Assembly: GCA_910575775.1 (NCBI GenBank)
Contig: CAJTEY010000025.1
Location: 1 to 64,000 of the forward strand
DNA length: 64,000 bases
From: Lachnospiraceae bacterium
Lineage (GTDB): Bacteria; Bacillota; Clostridia; Lachnospirales; Lachnospiraceae
Reading direction: 5' to 3'
Positions 8,569 through 15,838 of this stretch are shown here, in pieces. A program made the translations under genes and the position numbers. The notes beneath the pieces are model-generated. The model had not been told where the DNA came from. It did no database searches and saw only the letters and a program-made list of their open reading frames with translations. How positions within the stretch are numbered: the stretch's first letter is position 1; each line of letters starts with the position of its first letter.

Positions 8569-10296
8569 ATGAAGACATTAATGCTTGGCAACGAGGCGGT
8601 TGCCAGAGGTTTGTATGAGGCGGGCTGCAGTTTTGTGTCCAGCTATCCGGGAACGCCCAGCACGGAGATTACGGAGTGCGTGGCGAAATATGATGAAGTT
8701 TATGCGGAGTGGGCGCCCAACGAGAAAGTGGCCCTGGAGGCGGCGCTTGGCGCTTCCGTGCGCGGGAAACGCAGCTTCTGCGCCATGAAACATGTGGGAC
8801 TAAATGTGGCGGCAGATCCGCTGTTTACGATTTCTTATACCGGCGTGAATGCGGGACTGCTTATCGCCGTGGCCGATGACGCCGGAATGCACAGCTCCCA
8901 GAATGAACAGGATTCCCGCCATTATGCGCGGGCTGCGAAGATTCCGATGCTGGAGCCTTCCGATTCTGCGGAGGCGCTCGCTTTTGCCAAACTTGCCTAT
9001 GAACTTTCCGAGCAGTTTGACACAGCGGTTCTGATCAAGATGTGTACCCGTGTCAGCCATTCCCAGAGCGTTGTGGAGACAGGGGAGCGGGTAGAGCCGG
9101 CGCAGAAACCGTATGAAAAGAATCCTGCCAAATATATTATGATGCCGGTCAATGCAAAGCGGCGCCACCCGGTGGTGGAGGAGCGCACGAAAGCGCTGAC
9201 TGCGTGGGCGGAAACGTCCCGGATCAATCGGATTGAGACGGGCAGCGACCAGTCCTGCGGCATTCTTACGTCTTCCACCTGTTACCAGTATGTGAAAGAG
9301 GCCTTCGGGGATCAGTATCCCATTTTAAAGCTTGGTATGATCTGGCCTATGCCGGAACAGAAGATCAGAGACTTTGCAGCCACGGTAGATAAACTGGTGG
9401 TGGTGGAAGAACTGGACGGCTTTATCGAGACGCACTGCAGAAGCCTTGGGATCCCTGTATCCGGAAAAGATCTGTTTACAGAAATCGGGGAACTGAGCCA
9501 GAATCTGGTGAAGAAGAAGCTTGGCGGGGCAGTGCAGGCGGGAGAAACACTTGCGGAAGACATTCCGGCAAGACCGCCCGTGATGTGTGCGGGATGTCCG
9601 CACAGAAGTCTCTTCTATGTGCTGAAAAAATTAAACGTGACCGTGCTTGGCGATATCGGGTGCTATACCCTTGGGGCGGTTGCGCCTTTGAATGCGATTG
9701 ACACGACCATCTGTATGGGAGCGTCCGTGTCGGGCCTTCACGGTTTTGTGAAGGCGGGCGGCGAGGAGTGTGCGGGAAAAACCGTGGCGGTGATCGGTGA
9801 CTCCACCTTCATCCATTCCGGCGTTACGGGGTTGATTAACATTGCCTATAATGAATCCAACTCTACAGTGATTATACTGGATAATTCCATTACGGGTATG
9901 ACGGGGCACCAGCAGAATCCTACTACCGGCTATAACCTGAAGGGTGACCCATGTACGAAGATTGATCTGGAGAGCCTGTGCCATGCCGTCGGCATCAAAC
10001 GGGTGAAGGTGGTTGATCCCTACGATATGGAAACCTGCCAGGCGGTGATCAAAGAGGAGCTTGCGGCGAATGAGCCTTCCGTTGTCATTTCCCGCCGGCC
10101 CTGCGCGCTGTTGAAGTATGTCAAACATCCGGGAGCGATCTGCTCTGATCCTGAAAAGTGTAAGGGCTGTAAGGCCTGCATGAATATCGGCTGTCCTGCG
10201 ATCAGTATGGTGGACGGCAAGGCGGTTATCGACGAGACGCTCTGCGTGGGCTGCGGGGTATGTGAGCAGCTCTGCAAGTTCGGGGCACTAGGGTGA
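8569..10296 (+). CDS. iorA: Indolepyruvate:ferredoxin oxidoreductase, alpha subunit
   Basis: A 575-residue thiamine-diphosphate enzyme subunit. With IorB it oxidatively decarboxylates arylpyruvates (indolepyruvate, phenylpyruvate, p-hydroxyphenylpyruvate) to arylacetyl-CoA, reducing ferredoxin; the reaction is reversible. Visible features: N-terminal SSYPGTPSTEIT and the pyrimidine-binding half, GDIGCYTLGAVAPL and GDSTFIHSGVTGL (cofactor half, about 360-430), NSITGMTGHQ, and a C-terminal ferredoxin domain with CKGCKACMNIGCP and CVGCGVCEQLC for two [4Fe-4S] clusters. I prefer ATG 8569, 8 nt after GAAGAAGGG; GTG 8557 and TTG 8566 are alternatives. A hairpin element separates it from iorB. Confidence 0.93.
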   Translation: MKTLMLGNEAVARGLYEAGCSFVSSYPGTPSTEITECVAKYDEVYAEWAPNEKVALEAALGASVRGKRSFCAMKHVGLNVAADPLFTISYTGVNAGLLIAVADDAGMHSSQNEQDSRHYARAAKIPMLEPSDSAEALAFAKLAYELSEQFDTAVLIKMCTRVSHSQSVVETGERVEPAQKPYEKNPAKYIMMPVNAKRRHPVVEERTKALTAWAETSRINRIETGSDQSCGILTSSTCYQYVKEAFGDQYPILKLGMIWPMPEQKIRDFAATVDKLVVVEELDGFIETHCRSLGIPVSGKDLFTEIGELSQNLVKKKLGGAVQAGETLAEDIPARPPVMCAGCPHRSLFYVLKKLNVTVLGDIGCYTLGAVAPLNAIDTTICMGASVSGLHGFVKAGGEECAGKTVAVIGDSTFIHSGVTGLINIAYNESNSTVIILDNSITGMTGHQQNPTTGYNLKGDPCTKIDLESLCHAVGIKRVKVVDPYDMETCQAVIKEELAANEPSVVISRRPCALLKYVKHPGAICSDPEKCKGCKACMNIGCPAISMVDGKAVIDETLCVGCGVCEQLCKFGALG

Positions 10297-10404
10297 AAAG
10301 AACTTCTAAAGCTCAGCAGCAAAGGCTGTCTCGCAATGTCAGCATAGCTGACTTGGAAGTTCTATGTTTCACTCAGGAGAATGCCTGAAATGCGGCATTC
10401 TCCA
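10294..10404. repeat. Dispersed intergenic hairpin element, family 1, copy B
   Basis: Starts at the iorA stop codon. It shares GAAAAGAACTTCTAAAG with copy A at 8448, then has a different central insert containing GTCAGC-ATA-GCTGAC (10339-10353), then GGAAGTTCTAT, then the second hairpin GAGAATGC (10377-10384)/GCATTCTC (10395-10402). The conserved shell with a variable core is what defines the family. The following GACGAGC-like hairpin (GGGCGAGCTTGCTCGTCC) is specific to this copy. Confidence 0.75.
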
Positions 10405-10463
10405 GGGCGAGCTTGCTCGTCCGTGGATTTGAAGCACGGTGAAGCTGTAATATGGAGGAACGT

Positions 10464-11045
10464 ATGGAGACAAAAAATATAATGATTGTGGGAGTGGGCG
10501 GACAGGGAACCCTGCTTGCAAGCAAACTGCTGGGACGTCTGCTTCTTGGAAAGGGATATGATGTCAAGGTAAGTGAAGTGCACGGCATGAGCCAGCGCGG
10601 CGGCAGTGTGGTTACTTATGTGCGCTGGGGTGACAGGGTCTGCTCCCCGATTATAGACAAGGGTCAGGCCGACTGCATCCTTTCCTTTGAACTGCTGGAG
10701 GCGGCCCGATATACGGAGTATGTCAAGCCGGGCGGCAGGATCATCGTGAACAGCCAGCAGATCAATCCCATGCCCGTCATTGCAGGCGCGGCGGCATACC
10801 CGGAGAATCTGGTGGAAAAGATGTCGGCTCTGGACGTCAATGTGGACGCCTTTGACGCGCTTACGCTTGCAGAGGAGGCGGGGAGCAGTAAGGCGGTGAA
10901 TCTGGTGCTTATGGGAAGGCTTGCCAGACATTTTGACTTTACGGACGAGGAGTGGATGGATGCGATTGAGCACAGTGTACCGCCGAGATTTCTGGAAATG
11001 AACAAGAAAGCGTTTGCATCTGGAAAGAACGCCCAGAATGTGTGA
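10464..11045 (+). CDS. iorB: Indolepyruvate:ferredoxin oxidoreductase, beta subunit
   Basis: A 193-residue gamma/beta-type 2-oxoacid:ferredoxin oxidoreductase subunit. MIVGVGGQGTLLASKLLG at the N-terminus and SEVHGMSQRGGSVVTYVRWG (about 38-57) are hallmark motifs of the family. The first ATG (10452) overlaps its own GGAGG; the ATG at 10464 is 5 nt after GGAGG at 10454-10458 and is the better start. It works with IorA encoded just upstream. The 167-nt spacer is occupied by a family 1 hairpin element, which could affect the IorA:IorB ratio, but that is speculation. Confidence 0.92.
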   Translation: METKNIMIVGVGGQGTLLASKLLGRLLLGKGYDVKVSEVHGMSQRGGSVVTYVRWGDRVCSPIIDKGQADCILSFELLEAARYTEYVKPGGRIIVNSQQINPMPVIAGAAAYPENLVEKMSALDVNVDAFDALTLAEEAGSSKAVNLVLMGRLARHFDFTDEEWMDAIEHSVPPRFLEMNKKAFASGKNAQNV

Positions 11046-11074
11046 GGATAAGAACTGAGAAGGAGAACAAAGAT

Positions 11075-12373
11075 ATGGAACGGTATTACCAGAAAGAAAT
11101 TGAAACTGCGGACAGGGAGCAGATTCTGGCCTGGCAGAATGAGCGTCTGGTGAAACAGGTGCGCCATGTGTGGGACAATGTGCCTTATTACCGCAAAAAG
11201 ATGGAGGAGAAGGGAGTTACGCCTGAGGACATTCAGAGCACGGAAGACTTACATAAACTGCCTTTTCTGACGAAGGACGATCTGCGGGAGGCGTATCCCT
11301 ACGGCCTTATGGCGAAACCCCTCAAGGAATGTGTGCGTATCCAGTCTACGTCCGGCACGACCGGCCGCAGGGTGGTGGCGTTTTATACCCAGCACGACGT
11401 TGATTTGTGGGAGGACTGCTGTGCGAGAGCTATTATGGCGGCAGGCGGCACAGACGAGGATGTCTGTCATGTCTGCTACGGCTACGGCCTTTTCACAGGC
11501 GGCCCCGGCTTAAACGGCGGCAGTCATAAGGTGGGGTGTCTGACCCTTCCCATGTCCTCCGGCAATACGGACAGGCAGTTACAGTTTATGGTGGATCTGG
11601 AGGCAACGATTCTGTGCTGTACTCCTTCCTACGCAGCCTTTCTGGCGGAGAGCATCCATGAGCGGGGACTGCGCGATCGGATTAAGCTGAAAGCGGGTAT
11701 CTTTGGCGCGGAGGCATGGAGTGAGGAGATGCGCCAGGATATCCAGAATAAGCTTGGGATCAAGGCATACGATATCTACGGGCTCACGGAGACAAGCGGC
11801 CCAGGCGTGGCTTTTGAATGCAGTGAGCAGACGGGAATGCATATCAATGAGGATCATTTTATCGCGGAGATTATCAACCCGGATACTGGGGAGGTGCTTC
11901 CCGAGGGCAGCAAAGGCGAACTGGTATTTACGGCCATTACCAAGGAGGCGTTTCCACTGCTCCGCTACCGTACCAGAGACATCTGTGTTCTCACGAGAGA
12001 GAAATGTTCCTGCGGCCGTACCCATGTGAAGATGAGCAAGCCTATGGGCAGAAGTGACGATATGCTGATTGTGAAGGGTGTCAATGTATTCCCGTCCCAG
12101 ATCGAGACGGTGCTTCTGGAGCAGGGCTATCCGGCAAACTATCAGATTATTGTGGATCGTGTCAACAATTCCGATACGATTGAGGTGATGGTGGAGATGA
12201 CGCCCGAAAACTTCTCCGATAATCTCGGTAAGATCACAGAGATGGAGAAAGGGCTTGTATCGGCTCTCAAGGCGATGCTTGGCATCTATGCCAAGGTGCG
12301 TCTGGTGGCGCCAAAGTCCATCACGAGAAGTGAAGGCAAGGCCGTGCGCGTGATTGATAAGCGGAAAATCTAA
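11075..12373 (+). CDS. paaK: Phenylacetate-CoA ligase (PaaK type)
   Basis: A 432-residue adenylate-forming ligase that converts phenylacetate or a related aryl acid, ATP and CoA into aryl-CoA, AMP and PPi. Motifs: QSTSGTTGRRVVAFY (P-loop, about residue 90), AYDIYGLTETSGPGVAFEC (about 228-247), LRYRTRDI and GRSDDMLIVKGVNVFPSQIE (hinge, about 325-345), and a conserved C-terminal EGKAVRV with the catalytic Lys. ATG 11075 is chosen because AAGGAG lies 9 nt upstream; an in-frame ATG at 11042 overlaps iorB and lacks a ribosome site. The iorAB-paaK-ACT order is common in anaerobes and points to arylacetate metabolism. Confidence 0.92.
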   Translation: MERYYQKEIETADREQILAWQNERLVKQVRHVWDNVPYYRKKMEEKGVTPEDIQSTEDLHKLPFLTKDDLREAYPYGLMAKPLKECVRIQSTSGTTGRRVVAFYTQHDVDLWEDCCARAIMAAGGTDEDVCHVCYGYGLFTGGPGLNGGSHKVGCLTLPMSSGNTDRQLQFMVDLEATILCCTPSYAAFLAESIHERGLRDRIKLKAGIFGAEAWSEEMRQDIQNKLGIKAYDIYGLTETSGPGVAFECSEQTGMHINEDHFIAEIINPDTGEVLPEGSKGELVFTAITKEAFPLLRYRTRDICVLTREKCSCGRTHVKMSKPMGRSDDMLIVKGVNVFPSQIETVLLEQGYPANYQIIVDRVNNSDTIEVMVEMTPENFSDNLGKITEMEKGLVSALKAMLGIYAKVRLVAPKSITRSEGKAVRVIDKRKI

Positions 12374-12427
12374 GAGTGATATCGGCGACGATGTGTAAGG
12401 GTGACTAAAAAGTCAGAGAGGAGATAA

Positions 12428-12513
12428 GATTGAAAATTAAAATTTTCAATCGCGAGATTTGTGTCTGCGCGTTGCTTGCCACAAACTCGATATGCGCAAA
12501 AAGCAGCGCAGAA
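12428..12513 (+). other. Structured spacer with nested inverted repeats upstream of the ACT gene
   Basis: GATTGAAAATT-AA-AATTTTCAATC at 12428-12451 is an almost perfect inverted repeat, followed directly by CGAGATTTGTG (12453-12463)...CCACAAACTCG (12479-12489) and TGCGC/GCGCA pairs. No coding sense is evident. It has the look of a mobile hairpin element or an mRNA leader; parts resemble the spacer between serC and serA at 32717. Confidence 0.5.
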
Positions 12514-12525
12514 ATGGAGAAAACT

Positions 12526-12957
12526 ATGACAATACCTCAGATTTCTGTTTTTTTGGAGAATAAAGCGGGGCAGCTTGCGGATATCACAAGGATTCTCTCG
12601 GAGAATCAGGTGAATATGCGGGCGCTCAACATTGCGGAGACTGCGGACTACGGTGTTCTGCGGCTGATCGTGGATGACGCCGCAAAGGCATCCGCCATTC
12701 TTCTGGAGCAAGGTTTTATTCTCACCATGACGCCGGTTGTGGGCGTGGCGGTTCCCGATACACCCGGGGGCTTAAGCAAAGTGCTTGGCGTAATTTCCGA
12801 TGCCGGAATGGACGTGGAGTATATGTATTCCGTATTCGGGCAGAAGGACGGGCAGGCATGCATGATCTTCCGCGTATCAGATACGGACGGGCTGGCGGAA
12901 GTGCTTGACAAAGCCGGGATTGGTACGATGACAGGGGAGGATCTGGGCCTTCACTGA
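12526..12957 (+). CDS. Tandem ACT-domain protein
   Basis: A 143-residue protein made of two ACT domains (about 1-68 and 70-143): ISVFLENKAGQLADITRIL opens the first and VAVPDTPGGLSKVLGVISDAG the second. ACT domains bind amino acids, and stand-alone double-ACT proteins next to paaK/ior genes are presumed regulatory subunits or ligand sensors for aromatic compounds. Start ATG 12526 is chosen because GGAGA lies 5 nt upstream; ATG 12514 contains that Shine-Dalgarno sequence. It ends the aryl-acid gene run; partner protein is unknown. Confidence 0.82.
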   Translation: MTIPQISVFLENKAGQLADITRILSENQVNMRALNIAETADYGVLRLIVDDAAKASAILLEQGFILTMTPVVGVAVPDTPGGLSKVLGVISDAGMDVEYMYSVFGQKDGQACMIFRVSDTDGLAEVLDKAGIGTMTGEDLGLH

Positions 12958-13008
12958 GGGGAGAGACGCGTGGATTGCAAAATCCCACAAAATCCCTCGA
13001 AAAAAGAG

Positions 13009-13037
13009 TTGACAAACAAAATCTTTTCGTTTAAATT
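13009..13037 (+). promoter_or_regulatory. tyrS promoter
   Basis: TTGACA (13009-13014) and TAAATT (13032-13037) with a 17-nt spacer, placed just ahead of the T-box leader. Confidence 0.7.
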
Positions 13038-13077
13038 ATAAGGCAGTAAAACAACATATCACACAATATGACAGGCG

Positions 13078-13365
13078 TTGAAGAGAACAAGTAGTGGATT
13101 AGGAAACGGACAGAAAGCAGCCGGCGGATGAGAGGCGCGCGGGAACTTTTCCATGAATACATCTCAGAGCTTCACGGCAGAATGGCGAAAATGCAGCTTA
13201 GTAGGCCGTGACGGAGGAATGCACGTTACAGCAGGAGAGTATCGTCAGAAGGATAGCGTATGTTATTTATGATCGTACTCAGTGAGGCAGCCGGTGTGAG
13301 CCGTCTGTGAAATTAGGTGGTAACGCGAGTTTAACCCTCGTCCTGATAACAGGACGGGGGTTTCA
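13078..13365 (+). promoter_or_regulatory. T-box riboswitch (tyrosine type) controlling tyrS
   Basis: A long leader with T-box landmarks: an AGAACAAGTAG segment at the base of stem I (about 13083-13094), a putative specifier codon TAC (Tyr) at 13158-13160 within GAATACAT, the T-box proper AGGTGGTAACGCGAG (13315-13329) that pairs with uncharged tRNA acceptor end, and a competing terminator CCCTCGTCCT/AGGACGGGGG (13335-13360) followed by TTTCAT. T-boxes sense uncharged tRNA and permit readthrough when it accumulates. The Tyr specifier agrees with the downstream tyrS gene. Confidence 0.92.
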
Positions 13366-13375
13366 TGTTGTGCGC

Positions 13376-13494
13376 GCATAAGCAGAGTCAGAAGATATGC
13401 GGAGAATGTGCCATGCTTGCATGAGCACATGCGTAGGATATCTTATGACGAGCAACGCGAGTGAGAGATGCGAAGCATCTCGATCTGCTTATGC
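13376..13494. repeat. Dispersed intergenic hairpin element, family 2, copy A
   Basis: Perfect 11-bp terminal inverted repeat GCATAAGCAGA (13376-13386)/TCTGCTTATGC (13484-13494). The right part contains GAGCAACGCGA, GAGA, ATGCGAAGC and TCTCGATCTGCTTAT and recurs almost unchanged at 39625-39670. The core holds a separate imperfect hairpin GATATGCG...ATATC (about 13393-13442). A further partial left arm (AAGCAGAGTCAGAAG) follows at 13501-13515. Confidence 0.8.
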
Positions 13495-13531
13495 ATGAGG
13501 AAGCAGAGTCAGAAGAAAGGAGATCATCACA

Positions 13532-14758
13532 ATGGGAATTTACGAAGAATTACAGGCGAGAGGACTTCTTGCACAGCTCACAGATGCTGAGGAGATCCGA
13601 GAACTGATCAACAACGGAAAGGCGACCTTCTATATCGGTTTCGATCCCACGGCTGACAGCCTGCATGTGGGACATTTCATGGCCTTATGTCTGATGAAGA
13701 GATTGCAGGAGGCGGGCAATAAGCCGATCGCCCTGATCGGAGGCGGAACGGCCATGATCGGCGATCCTTCCGGGCGGACGGACATGCGGTCCATGATGAC
13801 GAAGGAAACCATCGAGCACAACTGCGAGTGTTTTAAGAAACAGATGAGTCGTTTTATCGACTTTTCCGAGGGTAAGGCGTTGATGGTGAACAACGCGGAC
13901 TGGCTGCTTGACTTAAACTATGTGGAGTTTATCCGGGAAGTGGGCGCATGCTTTTCCGTGAACAATATGCTCCGTGCGGAGTGTTACAAGCAGAGGATGG
14001 AAAAGGGACTGAGTTTCCTCGAGTTTAACTATATGATCATGCAGAGTTACGATTTCCTGGAGCTTTACAAGAGATATGGCTGTAACATGCAGTTTGGCGG
14101 AGATGACCAGTGGAGCAACATGCTGGGTGGCACGGATCTGATCCGCAGAAAACTTTCCAAAGATGCCTATGCCATGACGATCACCCTCCTTATGAACTCG
14201 GAGGGGAAAAAGATGGGCAAGACCCAGAAGGGTGCAGTATGGCTTGACCCCAACAAGACAACGCCGTTTGAGTTTTACCAATACTGGCGCAACGTGGATG
14301 ATGCGGATGTACTCAAATGTCTGCGGATGCTTACTTTTTTGCCGTTAGAAAAAATTGATGAGATGGACGGCTGGGAGGGCAGCCAGCTGAATGAGGCGAA
14401 GGACATTCTGGCGTATGAGCTGACCAGTCTGGTGCACGGCGAGGAGGAGGCCGGAAAGGCGAAGGAGGCATCGAAAGCGCTCTTTGCAGGCGGCGGAAGC
14501 TCTGAGAACATGCCGACAGTGACCTTGGCGGAGGCGGATTTCAAAGACGGCACCATAGACATTCAGGGCATTCTGGTGGCAGCCGGTCTGGCGGCATCCC
14601 GCTCGGAGGCCCGCAGGGCTGTGGAGCAGGGCGGTGTGTCCGTAAAGGGCGAGAAGGTGACGGATTTAAAGACCTGCTACACGAAGGAGGATATTGCGTC
14701 TGAGGAATTTATCGTGAAGAAGGGAAAGAAGAGCTTTAAAAAAGTTTTGGCGGAGTAG
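13532..14758 (+). CDS. tyrS: Tyrosyl-tRNA synthetase
   Basis: A 408-residue class I aminoacyl-tRNA synthetase charging tRNA-Tyr in the cytoplasm. The HIGH-type motif is HVGH in [11 protein letters not shown] (about residue 45), the KMSKS loop reads KMGKT (about residue 230), and a C-terminal S4-like RNA-binding domain ([22 protein letters not shown], about 345-408) completes the usual TyrRS layout. Start ATG 13532 follows AAAGGAG by about 9 nt. Expression is under the T-box in its leader. Confidence 0.95.
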   Translation: MGIYEELQARGLLAQLTDAEEIRELINNGKATFYIGFDPTADSLHVGHFMALCLMKRLQEAGNKPIALIGGGTAMIGDPSGRTDMRSMMTKETIEHNCECFKKQMSRFIDFSEGKALMVNNADWLLDLNYVEFIREVGACFSVNNMLRAECYKQRMEKGLSFLEFNYMIMQSYDFLELYKRYGCNMQFGGDDQWSNMLGGTDLIRRKLSKDAYAMTITLLMNSEGKKMGKTQKGAVWLDPNKTTPFEFYQYWRNVDDADVLKCLRMLTFLPLEKIDEMDGWEGSQLNEAKDILAYELTSLVHGEEEAGKAKEASKALFAGGGSSENMPTVTLAEADFKDGTIDIQGILVAAGLAASRSEARRAVEQGGVSVKGEKVTDLKTCYTKEDIASEEFIVKKGKKSFKKVLAE

Positions 14759-14831
14759 GAAATGGCAGAACAAATAAAATTGCAGTTGTTATATATAAGG
14801 CTGTTCCTGGAAAAGAAAGGGTGAATGAGAG

Positions 14832-15815
14832 ATGGAAAAGAGAGCAAAGGGAAGAACACTCATGTCCTACGCGCCGGATATCAAGGTGGTGGACTGTACG
14901 CTGCGGGACGGCGGACTGGTAAATGACTTTTATTTTACGGATGAGTTTGTAAAAGGGCTGTACCGGGCGAATATCAAGGCTGGCGTGGACTACATGGAGT
15001 TCGGCTATAAGGCTTCCAAAGAGATGTTTGATGTGAATAAGTTCGGCAAGTGGAAATTCTGTGACGATAAGGACATTCGCGCCGTTGTGGGCGACAACAA
15101 AACGGATATGAAGATCGCCGTGATGGCTGATGTGGGGCGGTGTGATTTCAGAAAAGACATTCTGAACAAAAAGGACAGTCCCGTGGATCTGGTACGGGTT
15201 GCGACGTATATCAATACCATACCGGCTGCTATTGAAATGATCGAGGACTGTACGAAGAAGGGCTATGAGACGACGGTGAACATCATGGCTATCTCCAAGG
15301 CCAGTGAGACGGATCTGGACGCGGCGCTCGATCTGCTGGGCGCGAGCAGTGTGGGGACGATTTATCTGGTGGACAGCTACGGGTCTCTGTACCCGGAGCA
15401 GGCAAGACGGCTTGCGGATAAGTATCTGGAGGTGGCGGCCAGGTATGGGAAAAAAGTCGGCATCCACGCGCATAACAACCAGCAGCTTGCCTTTGCCAAC
15501 ACGACAGAGGTGGTGATCATGGGTGTGAGCTATCTGGATGCCACGGTGAACGGTATGGGCCGTGGATGTGGAAACTGCCCGAGTGAACTGCTTCTGGGAT
15601 TCTTAAAGAACCCGAAGTACAATGTCAATCCGATTCTGCGCTTTATTGAACGGGAGATTAATCCGCTCAGGGAATCCGGCGTGACGTGGGGATATGATGT
15701 GCCCTATCTTCTGACCGGGCTTTTGAACCAGCATCCGAAGTCGGCGATTCAGTTTATGAAGGAGAACAGAAAGGACTATTACGAGTTTTATCTGGAACTG
15801 CTGGAAAGCTTTTAG
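14832..15815 (+). CDS. HMGL-like aldolase (DRE-TIM metallolyase family)
   Basis: A 327-residue TIM-barrel protein. VVDCTLRDGGLVNDF (about residue 16) has the TLRDGG metal-binding opening of the family, and GIHAHNN (about 213) supplies the conserved H-x-H-N. Relatives include 4-hydroxy-2-oxovalerate aldolase, isopropylmalate synthase and HMG-CoA lyase, which make or break C-C bonds next to a carbonyl using a divalent metal. The protein lacks the regulatory C-terminal domain of LeuA. The specific reaction is not readable. It starts 73 nt after tyrS; ATG 14832 has GAAAGGG upstream, with ATG 14862 as an alternative. Confidence 0.7.
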   Translation: MEKRAKGRTLMSYAPDIKVVDCTLRDGGLVNDFYFTDEFVKGLYRANIKAGVDYMEFGYKASKEMFDVNKFGKWKFCDDKDIRAVVGDNKTDMKIAVMADVGRCDFRKDILNKKDSPVDLVRVATYINTIPAAIEMIEDCTKKGYETTVNIMAISKASETDLDAALDLLGASSVGTIYLVDSYGSLYPEQARRLADKYLEVAARYGKKVGIHAHNNQQLAFANTTEVVIMGVSYLDATVNGMGRGCGNCPSELLLGFLKNPKYNVNPILRFIEREINPLRESGVTWGYDVPYLLTGLLNQHPKSAIQFMKENRKDYYEFYLELLESF

Positions 15816-15838
15816 TGAACATACTGGAGAGATGAGCT

